A stretch of DNA of 64,000 nucleotides from Aeromonas schubertii (lineage in GTDB: Bacteria > Pseudomonadota > Gammaproteobacteria > Enterobacterales > Aeromonadaceae). Position numbers and translations under genes: made by a program. Shown piece after piece: positions 7,736-15,605 of the stretch. Each line of letters begins with the position of its first letter. Position 1 is the stretch's first letter. The DNA lies in contig NZ_CDDB01000040.1 of assembly GCF_000820105.1 (NCBI RefSeq), positions 1 to 64,000 of the forward strand, in the 5' to 3' direction. The notes beneath the pieces are model-generated. The model worked only from the letters and a program-made list of their open reading frames with translations, searched no databases and was not told where the DNA came from.

Positions 7736-9082
7736 TTAGCGGGCATCCAGCTCTTCGTACTGACGAAACGGGATACGAAACACGGCCAGACGCAGGAACA
7801 GGTAGGTGGCGCCGATACCAGCCCAGATGAGGCCCAGTTCGAGTGAGCTCTGCTCCAGATTGATCCACAGGGCCCCGATGGTGGCGGCGCCCAGCAGCGG
7901 CAGCAGCAGATAGAGCAGGTGATCTTTCAGGCTCTTGTTACGCTTCTCGCGCACCCAGAACTGACCGATCACCGAGAGGTTGACGAAGGTGAAGGCCACC
8001 AGGGCACCGAAGTTCACCAGCGCCAGCGCCATGTCCAGATCGAACGACACGGCGGAGAGGGCCAGGGCGCCCACCATCAGCACGTTGATGGCCGGGGTGC
8101 GGTATTTCGGGTGGATGTAGCCGAATACCCGCTCCGGGATCATGCGATCGCGCCCCATCACGTAGAGGATGCGCGACACGCCGGCGTGGGCCGCCATGCC
8201 GGAGGCCAGCACGGCTACCGTGGTGCACACCAGTACCACGCTCTGGAACAGGGTGCCGCCCACGTAGAGGGCGATCTCCGGCAGCACGGCGTCCGGCTCC
8301 CTGAAGCGGGCCAGATCCGGGAAATAGAGCTGCAGACAGTAGGAGACCACCACGAAGATGACGCCGCCGATGAGGGCGGTCAGTACGATCGCCTTGGGAA
8401 TCACCTTGCCGGCATTGGGGGTCTCTTCACTAAGAGAGCTCAGGCCGTCGAAGCCGAGGAAGGAGAAGCAGAGGATGGTGGCACCGGTAAAGAGCGGCAC
8501 CATGCCGGCCGACTCAACGTGGAACGGCCGGCTGCTCACCAGGGTGGCGGCCCCTTCGCCGTGATAAATGCCCCAGCCCATCAGGCCGATAAAGACGGTG
8601 ATGATGGCCAGCTGGATGAGGACGATGGCGCCGTTGAAGTTGGCCACCAGGTTGATGCCGCGCAGGTTGAGGAAGGTCATCACGGTCACCAGAGCGAAGA
8701 TGAAGACCCAGGGCTCGATCCCCGGAAACAGGGCGCTTAGATAGATCTTGGCCAGCAGGATGTTGATCATCGGCATGAACATGTAGTCGAGCAGGGAAGA
8801 CCAGCCGACCATGAAGCCGATGTAGGGGTTGAACACCTTCTGGGCGTAGGTATAGGCAGAGCCTGCGGAGGGGAACTTGCGCACCAGGTGGCCGTAGCTG
8901 AAGGCGGTGAGCAGGATGCCGCCCAGCGCCAGCAGGTAGGCGGTGGAGACGCGACCGTCGGTGATCTCGCCGACGATGGCAAAGGTATCGAACACGGCCA
9001 TGGGGGTCAGATAGGCCAGACCCATGACGATCACCTGGACCAGGGTCAGGGTCTTGAGCAGCTTGGCGCCTTGTGCAGCCAT
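7736..9082 (-). CDS. puuP: Putrescine importer, PuuP-like APC permease (paralogue 1)
   Basis: 448 residues, about 12 membrane helices, APC superfamily. It follows E. coli PuuP closely in several blocks: [16 protein letters not shown] at the first helix, [58 protein letters not shown] and [21 protein letters not shown]. This supports proton-coupled putrescine uptake feeding the neighbouring gamma-glutamylation pathway. The ATG at 9082 has a GGAGGAG ribosome binding site. A 43-codon ORF ends exactly at this start (TAATG overlap), so translation is probably coupled. It is a close paralogue of the next permease, and both share a duplicated leader. Specificity for putrescine rather than another amine is inferred. 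Confidence 0.88.
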   Translation of the reverse strand: MAAQGAKLLKTLTLVQVIVMGLAYLTPMAVFDTFAIVGEITDGRVSTAYLLALGGILLTAFSYGHLVRKFPSAGSAYTYAQKVFNPYIGFMVGWSSLLDYMFMPMINILLAKIYLSALFPGIEPWVFIFALVTVMTFLNLRGINLVANFNGAIVLIQLAIITVFIGLMGWGIYHGEGAATLVSSRPFHVESAGMVPLFTGATILCFSFLGFDGLSSLSEETPNAGKVIPKAIVLTALIGGVIFVVVSYCLQLYFPDLARFREPDAVLPEIALYVGGTLFQSVVLVCTTVAVLASGMAAHAGVSRILYVMGRDRMIPERVFGYIHPKYRTPAINVLMVGALALSAVSFDLDMALALVNFGALVAFTFVNLSVIGQFWVREKRNKSLKDHLLYLLLPLLGAATIGALWINLEQSSLELGLIWAGIGATYLFLRLAVFRIPFRQYEELDAR

Positions 9083-9213
9083 TATCGGGTCTCCTCCGTG
9101 CTCTCTCCCGTCAGGGAGATGAATCGGGTGCGGCAGGGAGCCGCCTGGAGATCGTGAGCGCCGGGGAGACGCAGGCCGGCACATTCCGGCACAAAAGCAG
9201 TAAAACGCCCCAT
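9082..9213 (-). CDS. Upstream small ORF (leader peptide) of puuP paralogue 1, 43 residues
   Basis: A 44-codon frame begins [20 protein letters not shown] and ends with TAA, whose last base is the A of the puuP start. A ribosome binding site GAGG lies five bases before its ATG. The ORF upstream of puuP paralogue 2 has exactly the same length and related residues (MG, AF.P, AGLR.PGA, D), while the second halves differ. Two independent copies with identical length, position and N-terminal sequence argue for a translated peptide. The likely role is translational or transcriptional control of the permease, perhaps through polyamine-dependent ribosome stalling. That role is inference; the coding frame and overlap are seen directly. 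Confidence 0.72.
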   Translation of the reverse strand: MGRFTAFVPECAGLRLPGAHDLQAAPCRTRFISLTGESTEETR

Positions 9214-9233
9214 TTATTCCTCATCTACAACGA

Positions 9234-9251
9234 GAGATTGCAGCCAATCTC
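9234..9251 (-). promoter_or_regulatory. Conserved leader stem GAGATTG/CAATCTC, copy 1
   Basis: The minus strand reads GAGATTGGCTGCAATCTC, a seven-base-pair stem with a four-base loop, 20 bases upstream of the 43-codon ORF. The same element, differing by one loop base, lies in the second puuP leader. On the minus strand both are preceded by a GGCCGG...CCGGAA stem-like segment. Confidence 0.65.
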
Positions 9252-9302
9252 GGTATCACTTCCGGAACGGTTCCGGCCTCTTGGGTGGTGGTCTTGGTCC
9301 CA

Positions 9303-9339
9303 TAAAAGAAAGAACCGATGCCGGTTGGGCATCGGTCCT
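9303..9339 (-). terminator. Terminator-like hairpin in the leader of puuP paralogue 1 (candidate attenuator)
   Basis: Stem GACCGATGCC / GGCATCGGTTC followed on the minus strand by TTTCTTTTATG. The upstream permease already has its own terminator at 9439-9458, so this second one, just downstream of a promoter-like pair, makes more sense as an attenuator. The same arrangement is present in the other puuP leader. Confidence 0.6.
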
Positions 9340-9353
9340 TCGATGGGGGGCGT

Positions 9354-9382
9354 ATTGTGCATTCGCAGGGGTGGGCAGACAA
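9354..9382 (-). promoter_or_regulatory. Promoter-like pair upstream of puuP paralogue 1
   Basis: On the minus strand TTGTCT (9377-9382) and CACAAT (9354-9359) are separated by 17 bases. The other puuP leader has TTGTCA and CACAAT with the same spacing and the shared context CGAATGCACAAT. The -10 match is imperfect, so a regulator-dependent promoter or conserved operator is possible. Confidence 0.5.
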
Positions 9383-9438
9383 GCAAAAATGGGCGCCAGA
9401 TCGCATTTTTCCGCCCCTCCCGGGAGGGGGAAACGAAC

Positions 9439-9458
9439 AAGGAGCCCGCAGGCTCCTT
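9439..9458 (-). terminator. Terminator of puuP paralogue 2
   Basis: Stem AAGGAGCC / GGCTCCTT about ten bases after the stop codon at 9468, with a modest T content after it on the minus strand. Confidence 0.6.
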
Positions 9459-9467
9459 GTGGTCGAT

Positions 9468-10820
9468 TTATTGCACTGCCTCGGCCTCTTCGCGCGCCCG
9501 GAACGGGATGCGGAATACCGCCAGCCGCAGGAACAGATAGATAACGCCGAGGGCGGCCCAGATCAGCCCGAGCTCGAAGGAGGCGGGCTCCAGATTGAGC
9601 CAGAGCACCCCGATACAGGCCGCACCACACAGGGGCAGCAGCAGGTAGGTCAGATGGTCTTTCAGCGTCTTGTTGCGACCCAGCTTCACATAGAAGTGGG
9701 CAATCACCGCCAGGTTGACGAAGGTGAAGGCCACCAGGGCGCCGAAGTTGATCAGGGCCAGGGCGATCTCCAGGTCAAAGGAGACGGCGGAGAGGGCCAG
9801 CACGCCCACCAGCAGCACGTTGCAGGCCGGGGTCTGCCACTTGGGATGGACATAAGAGAAGAAGCGGCGCGGCAGGGCGCGATCACGCCCCATCACATAG
9901 AGCAGGCGGGAGACGCCCGCATGGGAGGCGAGCCCGGAGGCGAGCACTGCCACCGTGGTGCAGACCAGTACCACGGCCTGGAAGAAGGTACCACCCACGT
10001 AGAGGGCGATCTCCGGCAGCACCGCATCCGGATGCTGGAAGCGGGAGATGTCCGGGAAGAAGAGCTGCAGGAAGTAGGAGGTGGAGACAAACAGCACGCC
10101 GCCGATCAGCGCGGTGAGCACGATGGCGCGCGGGATCACCCGATCCGCATCCGGGGTCTCTTCCGAGAGGGTGCTGATGGCATCAAAGCCAAGAAACGAC
10201 AGGCAGAGGATGGAGGCGCCGGTCAGCAGCGGGCTGATGTGCATCTGCTCGGAGAAGAAGGGGCGGCTGCTGGCCAGGGTGCCGAGCCCTTCGCCGTTAT
10301 AGACACCCCAGGCGATAAGAGCGATGAAGACGGCGATGATGCTGAACTGCATCATGACGATCAGGCTGTTGAAGTTGGCCACCAGCTTGATGCCGCGCAG
10401 GTTGAGGGCGGTCATCACGGCGGCCAGGCCGAAGATATAGGTCCAGGGCTCCACGTTCGGGAACAGGGCCTCCAGATAGATCTTGGCCAGCAACATGTTG
10501 ATCATGGGCATGAACATGTAGTCGAGCAGGGAGACCCAGCCCACCAGAAAGCCCACATAGGGGTGAAACACCTTCTGGGCATAGGTGTAGGCGGAGCCTG
10601 CCGACGGAAACTTGCGCACCAGATGGCCATAGCTCAGGGCGGTGAAGAGCATGCCGATCAGGGCAAACAGATAGGCAGTGGGAACGTGCCCTTCGGTGAT
10701 CTCGGTGACGATGCCGAAGGTATCGAAGACGGCCATGGGAGTCAGATAGGCGAGGCCCATGATCACCACGTGCCACAGCTTGAGGGTCTTCTTCAGACCG
10801 ACCGGTTGGGTCGCCATCAT
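9468..10820 (-). CDS. puuP: Putrescine importer, PuuP-like APC permease (paralogue 2)
   Basis: 450 residues, about 12 membrane helices. It shares the PuuP hallmarks [82 protein letters not shown] and [16 protein letters not shown], and is slightly closer to E. coli PuuP than its neighbour ([17 protein letters not shown]). Substrate is inferred as putrescine from sequence and from the puuA/puuB/gabDT neighbours. Two adjacent ATG codons occur (10820 and 10817); the first has a GAGGAG site five bases upstream. The stop codon of the 43-codon leader ORF overlaps this start as ATGA. It lies downstream of gabT with its own leader, so it may be controlled separately from the catabolic genes. Confidence 0.9.
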   Translation of the reverse strand: MMATQPVGLKKTLKLWHVVIMGLAYLTPMAVFDTFGIVTEITEGHVPTAYLFALIGMLFTALSYGHLVRKFPSAGSAYTYAQKVFHPYVGFLVGWVSLLDYMFMPMINMLLAKIYLEALFPNVEPWTYIFGLAAVMTALNLRGIKLVANFNSLIVMMQFSIIAVFIALIAWGVYNGEGLGTLASSRPFFSEQMHISPLLTGASILCLSFLGFDAISTLSEETPDADRVIPRAIVLTALIGGVLFVSTSYFLQLFFPDISRFQHPDAVLPEIALYVGGTFFQAVVLVCTTVAVLASGLASHAGVSRLLYVMGRDRALPRRFFSYVHPKWQTPACNVLLVGVLALSAVSFDLEIALALINFGALVAFTFVNLAVIAHFYVKLGRNKTLKDHLTYLLLPLCGAACIGVLWLNLEPASFELGLIWAALGVIYLFLRLAVFRIPFRAREEAEAVQ

Positions 10821-10948
10821 GCTTTCTCCTCGCAAAGGTTCCGGGCAGAACCTTTCACAAACATACCCGGGAAGCGGATCCCGGCATCGGGGGCGCCAGG
10901 GTGGCGCAAACCGGCGTGGGCCGGCAGGAAAGCAATGATATTCCCCAT
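10817..10948 (-). CDS. Upstream small ORF (leader peptide) of puuP paralogue 2, 43 residues
   Basis: A 44-codon frame begins [20 protein letters not shown] and ends with TGA overlapping the permease ATG (ATGA). A GAGG ribosome binding site sits six bases before its start. An AGxRxPG motif occurs twice (AGLRHPG then AGIRFPG). It has exactly the same length as the ORF ahead of puuP paralogue 1 and shares MG...AF.P..AGLR.PGA.D. The permease ribosome binding site lies inside the final codons of the small ORF, so ribosomes finishing the peptide would directly affect permease initiation. Function as a regulatory nascent peptide is inferred. Confidence 0.75.
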   Translation of the reverse strand: MGNIIAFLPAHAGLRHPGAPDAGIRFPGMFVKGSARNLCEEKA

Positions 10949-10977
10949 GATGTTCCTCACTAAACAGCGGGTGTCGT

Positions 10978-10995
10978 GAGATTGCTGCCAATCTC
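10978..10995 (-). promoter_or_regulatory. Conserved leader stem GAGATTG/CAATCTC, copy 2
   Basis: The minus strand reads GAGATTGGCAGCAATCTC, 29 bases upstream of the 43-codon ORF. It pairs as a seven-base stem and matches copy 1 except for one loop base. A GGCCGG...CCGGAA segment precedes it, as in the other leader. Confidence 0.65.
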
Positions 10996-11043
10996 GCTAT
11001 CTTTTCCGGTTGATGCCGGCCTCGTTATGGATTTGTGTACCGC

Positions 11044-11079
11044 AAAAAAAGAACCGGTGTACGACTCGACACCGGCTCT
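11044..11079 (-). terminator. Intrinsic terminator in the gabT-puuP2 gap (gabT terminator or puuP attenuator)
   Basis: Stem GAGCCGGTGT / ACACCGGTTC with an eight-base loop, followed on the minus strand by seven T residues. It is about 100 bases after gabT, so it may end the catabolic operon. Its equivalent in the other puuP leader sits behind a separate terminator, which favours an attenuator role. Confidence 0.8.
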
Positions 11080-11093
11080 TTCTGCGGTGGCGC

Positions 11094-11122
11094 ATTGTGC
11101 ATTCGTGATGCCCCCTTGACAA
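11094..11122 (-). promoter_or_regulatory. Promoter-like pair upstream of puuP paralogue 2
   Basis: On the minus strand TTGTCA (11117-11122) and CACAAT (11094-11099), spacing 17 bases. It is flanked by the same CGAATG context as the pair in the first puuP leader. Confidence 0.5.
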
Positions 11123-11181
11123 GCACAAAAGGGGGCGAAAATGCATTTTTTTGCAGTGGTAAGCGGTCACTTTCACGCTGG

Positions 11182-12468
11182 TCAGGCCAGCGCGGCCTCC
11201 AGGGATTGCTCCAGGATGGCCAGCCCCTCTTCCAGCAGTGCGACAGGGGCCGTCAGGGGGGCCAGGAAACGGATAACATTCGCGCGAACCCCGCATGAGA
11301 GCAGGATAAGACCGCGCTTGCCCGCCTCGGCCACCAGGCGCTTGGTGAGATCGGGATCCGGCTGGCCGGCATCCCCGTTTTTCACCAGCTCCATGGCCAC
11401 CATGGCGCCGGGGCCACGAATTTGACCTATGCAGTCAAAACGCTCGCCTATGCGATGCAGCCGGCTCTTGATCAGCTCGCCCTGGGCCTGGGCCTTCTGG
11501 TTGAGCTGCTCCTCCTCGAGCACATCGAGTACCGCCAGGGCGGCGGCGCAGGCGATGGGGGAGCCGGCATAGGTGCCGCCGAGACCGCCCGGCTTGGCGG
11601 CGTTCATCACCTCGCTCTTGCCCACCACGGCCGAGAGGGGGAAGCCCCCGGCCAGGCTCTTGGCCAGGGTCATGATGTCCGGCTCTATGCCGCTGTACTC
11701 GGTGGCGAAGGTCTTGCCAGTGCGGCAGAAGCCGGTTTGTATTTCGTCGCAAATAAGCAGGATGCCGTGCTGGTCGCAGACCCGGCGCAGGGCCTGCAGG
11801 AAGCTTGGGGAGGCGGGGTAGAAGCCCCCTTCACCCTGTACCGGCTCTATGATGATGGCGGCGACCCGGGCCGGCTCGATGTCGGCGGCGAAGAGTCCCT
11901 CCAGGGCGGTGAGGGCACTCTCCTCGCTCACCCCCAGATAGTCGGCCGGGAAGGGGAGGTGGTAGACCTCACCGGGGAAGGGGCCAAAGCCCACCTTGTA
12001 GGGAACCACCTTGCCGGTGAGGGCCATGCCCATCATGGTGCGACCGTGAAAGCCCCCCTTGAAGGCGATAACGCCGCTGCGTCCGGTGTGGGCGCGGGCT
12101 ATCTTGATGGCGTTCTCCACCGCCTCGGCTCCGGTCGAGAGAAACAGGGTGCGCTTGGGGGTGGGGCCGGGTACCAGGGCATTGAGCCGCTCGGCAAGCT
12201 CGATGTAGCCCGGGTAGGGGGTGACCTGGAAGCAGGTGTGACTGAATTTCTCCAGCTGATCGCGCACCGCGGCGATCACCTTGGGATGGTTGTGGCCCGT
12301 GTTAAGCACGGCGATGCCGGAGGCGAAGTCGATATAGCGCTTGCCCTCCACATCCCACAGCTCTGCGTTGCTGGCGCGCTCGATAAAGGCGGGCAGCAGG
12401 GTGCCCACGCCCTGAACCACGGCGGCCTCACGGCGGGCCTGCCACTGTTGGTTGCTCGATTGACTCAT
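11182..12468 (-). CDS. gabT: 4-aminobutyrate aminotransferase (GabT/PuuE type)
   Basis: 428 residues, class III PLP-dependent aminotransferase, full length. It has the phosphate-binding STGAEAVENAIK block, the aspartate region ICDEIQTGFCRTG and the PLP lysine in TLAKSLAGG at about residue 268. It transfers the amino group of GABA to 2-oxoglutarate, giving succinate semialdehyde and glutamate. It is the third gene of puuA-gabD-gabT, 53 bases after gabD, so it should handle the GABA released from gamma-glutamyl-GABA. The start has a GGGAGGA site. Whether to name it gabT or puuE cannot be settled by sequence alone. Confidence 0.92.
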   Translation of the reverse strand: MSQSSNQQWQARREAAVVQGVGTLLPAFIERASNAELWDVEGKRYIDFASGIAVLNTGHNHPKVIAAVRDQLEKFSHTCFQVTPYPGYIELAERLNALVPGPTPKRTLFLSTGAEAVENAIKIARAHTGRSGVIAFKGGFHGRTMMGMALTGKVVPYKVGFGPFPGEVYHLPFPADYLGVSEESALTALEGLFAADIEPARVAAIIIEPVQGEGGFYPASPSFLQALRRVCDQHGILLICDEIQTGFCRTGKTFATEYSGIEPDIMTLAKSLAGGFPLSAVVGKSEVMNAAKPGGLGGTYAGSPIACAAALAVLDVLEEEQLNQKAQAQGELIKSRLHRIGERFDCIGQIRGPGAMVAMELVKNGDAGQPDPDLTKRLVAEAGKRGLILLSCGVRANVIRFLAPLTAPVALLEEGLAILEQSLEAALA

Positions 12469-12521
12469 GATTCCTCCCTGAATGCTCGGGGGCCCTCGCC
12501 CCCGGCCGATGTCGTGGTGAA

Positions 12522-13970
12522 TTAGCGGATGCCGCCAAAGCAGAGATATTTGGTTTCAAGGTACTCTTCGAGTCCCTCTGCCGCCCCTTCGCGGCCCAGA
12601 CCCGACTCCTTGATGCCACCGAAGGGGGCCAGCTCGGTGGAGATGATCCCCTCGTTGATGCCGACCATGCCATATTCGAGGCGCTCGGCCACTCGCCAGA
12701 CCCGGGCGATGTCACGGCCATAGAAGTAGGAGGCGAGGCCATAGGGGGTGTCGTTGGCCAGGGCGATGGCCTCCTCTTCACTCTCGAAGCGCACCACAGG
12801 GGCGACCGGACCGAAGATCTCCTCATCCAGGATGGGATTGCCGGGGCGGACGCCGGTCAGCAGGGTCGGGGCATAGAAGAGCGCACCGGCGTCGTGGCGA
12901 CTCCCCCCGCATACCAGGTGGGCGCCGGCATCCCGGGCCGAGGCGACCAGGCTCTCGACCTTGTTGATGGCGGCCGGGTTGATCAGGGGGCCTATCTGGG
13001 TGCCATCGGCCAGGCCATCGCCCACCCTGAGGGCGGCGATGGCAGCCTGGAAGCGCTCGATGAACTGATCGTGCACCCCGGACTGAACCAGGATGCGATT
13101 GGCGCAGACGCAGGTCTGGCCGGCATTGCGAAACTTGGAGGCGATGGCGCCGGCGACGGCGGCGTCGAGATCGGCATCATCGAAGACGATAAAGGGGGCG
13201 TTGCCACCGAGCTCCAGAGAGAGGCGCTTCATGGTGTCGGCGCACTGGCGCATCAGCTGTTTGCCGATGCGGGTGGAGCCGGTGAAGGAGAGCTTGCGCA
13301 CCAGGGGGTTGGCGGTGAGTTCGCTCCCCACCTCGCTGGCATGGGCCGAGGTGACGATGTTAATGACGCCGGCCGGGATGCCCGCCTGCTCGGCCAGGGC
13401 CGCCAGGGCCAGGGCACACAGGGGGGTCTCGGCGGCGGGTTTGATGACGATGGTGCAACCGGCGGCCAGCGCCGGACCCGCCTTGCGGGTGATCATGGCG
13501 ATGGGGAAGTTCCAGGGGGTGATGGCGGCGACCACCCCGACCGGTTGCTTGATGGTCGCCAGGCGGCGATCCGCGCTAAAGCCCGGTATGGTGCGGCCAT
13601 AGGCGCGCTTGGCCTCTTCGGCAAACCACTGGATGAAGCTGGCCCCGTAGGCCACCTCACCGCGTGCCTCGGCCAGGGGTTTGCCCTGCTCGCAGGTCAT
13701 GATGCGGGCCAGCTCTTCGCCGTTCTCTGTGATGGCCTGGAACCAGGCTTGCAGTCGGTTGCCCCGCTCCTTGGCGGTGAGGGCCGCCCAGGGTCCCTGG
13801 GCCCGGTGGGCCGCCTCGATGGCGCGGCGGGTATCCTCACCGTTCATATCGGGCACCTGGGTGATGACGGCGCCGCTGGCGGGGTTGAGAACATCCAGAG
13901 TGCGGCCGCTGGCGGCCGGGCACCAGTGGCCATCCAGATAGGCCTGGGACTTGATGAGGGTATGCTGCAT
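12522..13970 (-). CDS. gabD: Succinate-semialdehyde dehydrogenase (GabD-like aldehyde dehydrogenase)
   Basis: 482 residues, aldehyde dehydrogenase superfamily. It carries the cofactor motif ITPWNFPIAMITRK, the glutamate motif LELGGNAPF (about residue 253) and the nucleophile motif NAGQTCVCANR (Cys about 287). It oxidises succinate semialdehyde to succinate with NAD(P)+. No separate PuuC gene is present in the window, so this enzyme might also oxidise gamma-glutamyl-aminobutyraldehyde, though that is only a possibility. It lies 11 bases after puuA and is clearly co-transcribed with it. Confidence 0.9.
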   Translation of the reverse strand: MQHTLIKSQAYLDGHWCPAASGRTLDVLNPASGAVITQVPDMNGEDTRRAIEAAHRAQGPWAALTAKERGNRLQAWFQAITENGEELARIMTCEQGKPLAEARGEVAYGASFIQWFAEEAKRAYGRTIPGFSADRRLATIKQPVGVVAAITPWNFPIAMITRKAGPALAAGCTIVIKPAAETPLCALALAALAEQAGIPAGVINIVTSAHASEVGSELTANPLVRKLSFTGSTRIGKQLMRQCADTMKRLSLELGGNAPFIVFDDADLDAAVAGAIASKFRNAGQTCVCANRILVQSGVHDQFIERFQAAIAALRVGDGLADGTQIGPLINPAAINKVESLVASARDAGAHLVCGGSRHDAGALFYAPTLLTGVRPGNPILDEEIFGPVAPVVRFESEEEAIALANDTPYGLASYFYGRDIARVWRVAERLEYGMVGINEGIISTELAPFGGIKESGLGREGAAEGLEEYLETKYLCFGGIR

Positions 13971-13981
13971 GGTGGGAAACC

Positions 13982-15370
13982 TCAGGTTGTTTTCAAAATC
14001 CAGTTGAGCTCGAGTTCGGTGACGTGGCGCTCGAACTGGAGCAGCTCGTCATTCTTGCAGATGTAATAGATGTGGCAGAACTCCTCCCCCAGATAGCGCT
14101 TGAGGACATCGCACTCCTCGAAGGCGGTCAGGGCGTCGCTCATGCGGAAGGGGAAGCTGTCGCCCTCGACGATGAGGCCGTTGCCCACCACGGGAGGCGG
14201 AGGTTGCAGCCGGTTGTCGAGGCCGTGTTGCAGTGCCGCCAGCACGGTGGCCACCACCAGATAGGGGTTGGCATCGGCGCCGGCCACCCGATGCTCGATG
14301 CGCCTGTCCTGGCGATCGCCGCAGGGGATGCGCAGGGCCACGGTGCGGTTGTTGTGACCCCAGGAGGCGTGCAGGGGCACATACATGCCGGGCTGGAAAC
14401 GGCGGTAGGAGTTGACGTTGGGAGCGAGCAGGGCGATGGAAGAGGGGAGCAGGTCTATCATGCCCGCCACCGCATGGAGCAGCAGGGGCGAGTCGTCCCC
14501 TTCGGCGTCGGAGAAGAGGTTGTTGCCCTGTTTGTCGACGATGCTGATATGGATATGCATGCCGCTGCCCGCCTGATCCGGGTAGGGCTTGGCCATAAAG
14601 GTGGCCTCCATCTCGTGGCGCTCGGCTACCCCGTGGATGAGGCGCTTGAGGGCCAGGGCCTGATCGCAGGCGGCCAGCACGTCATCGGTATGGCGCAGGT
14701 TGATCTCGAACTGACCCGGGGCCGCCTCGGCCACGGCCCCGTCGAGGGGCAAGCCCTGCTGCTCGGCCACCGAGTGGACCTCCTGCAGGAAGTCGTCGAA
14801 GTCGTTGAGGTTGTCCACCGAGTAGACCTGGGCACCGATGTCCCGGCGCTGGGTCACCGGCGAGCAGGGGGGTTGGATGCGTCCATCCTCATCCCGCTCC
14901 CGGTCGATGAGATAGAACTCCAGCTCCACCGCCACCACCGGGTGAACGCCCTGGGCCTTGAGGGCCTCCCATTGGCGCTTGAGGATGTTGCGCGGCTCGA
15001 TATTGAGGGCACTCTCGTCGTCGTCGAGCATGGTGAGCAACATCTGCCCGACCCGCTCCGGGTCGCTCGCCGCCGGCATCAGGGTGCCGGGAATGGGGAT
15101 ACAGCGGTGGTCGGGTTCGCCCAGGTCCTGGCCAAGCCCCGCCTCTTCAACCGTATTGCCGTTGATATCGAGGGCAAACACCGAGACGGGGAAGTAGCAA
15201 CCCTTCTCGAGCTTTTCCAGGGAACCAATGGGAATGCGCTTGCCGCGGAGTATGCCGTTCAAGTCAGGCAACAACATATCCATATATTGCAGATCGGGGT
15301 TTTGCTGGAAGAAGGCGGCCGCCTCTTCCATGAACGGACTTCGCACGCCGTCCCTGGTCGTGTCTGTCAT
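13982..15370 (-). CDS. puuA: Gamma-glutamylputrescine synthetase, glutamine synthetase family
   Basis: 462 residues, the usual PuuA length. The N-terminal MDMLLPDLNGILRGKRIP block and catalytic segments EAAPGQFEINLRH, GSGMHIHIS and RIEHRVAGADANPYL identify the glutamine synthetase fold with PuuA-type features. It ligates glutamate to putrescine using ATP, the first step of the Puu pathway. It heads the puuA-gabD-gabT operon and is divergent from puuB, with a GAAGG ribosome binding site before the start. The shared 235-base region with puuB contains three copies of a GAACAT/GAGCAT motif that may bind a PuuR-type repressor. Confidence 0.92.
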   Translation of the reverse strand: MTDTTRDGVRSPFMEEAAAFFQQNPDLQYMDMLLPDLNGILRGKRIPIGSLEKLEKGCYFPVSVFALDINGNTVEEAGLGQDLGEPDHRCIPIPGTLMPAASDPERVGQMLLTMLDDDESALNIEPRNILKRQWEALKAQGVHPVVAVELEFYLIDRERDEDGRIQPPCSPVTQRRDIGAQVYSVDNLNDFDDFLQEVHSVAEQQGLPLDGAVAEAAPGQFEINLRHTDDVLAACDQALALKRLIHGVAERHEMEATFMAKPYPDQAGSGMHIHISIVDKQGNNLFSDAEGDDSPLLLHAVAGMIDLLPSSIALLAPNVNSYRRFQPGMYVPLHASWGHNNRTVALRIPCGDRQDRRIEHRVAGADANPYLVVATVLAALQHGLDNRLQPPPPVVGNGLIVEGDSFPFRMSDALTAFEECDVLKRYLGEEFCHIYYICKNDELLQFERHVTELELNWILKTT

Positions 15371-15394
15371 AGATCACCTTCATCGACTGTCAAA

Positions 15395-15572
15395 AATATT
15401 GAGCATGATATGACCTTAAGATGGCGGCAAATGTTTTGCAAGTGTTAAATATATTTGAAATTTTGGGGGGCGCCATGCTAGAAATGAGCCTATTCGGGGG
15501 CCTTGAGTGGGTAGTGCTCTGCCAAGGGTGTGCAGAATACTGAACATTCGGCCCGTTGGATATAGCGAACAT
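15395..15572. promoter_or_regulatory. Three PuuR-like operator candidates between puuA and puuB
   Basis: AATATTGAGCAT (15395-15406), AATACTGAACAT (15536-15547) and ATATAGCGAACAT (15560-15572) share a core resembling the E. coli PuuR consensus AAAATATAATGAACA. One is next to the puuA start and two are close to puuB, as expected for repression of both divergent units. The regulator gene itself is not in the window. Confidence 0.5.
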
Positions 15573-15605
15573 GGGCCGCAGGTTCGGCCCGCAAGGACAA
15601 GGGAT

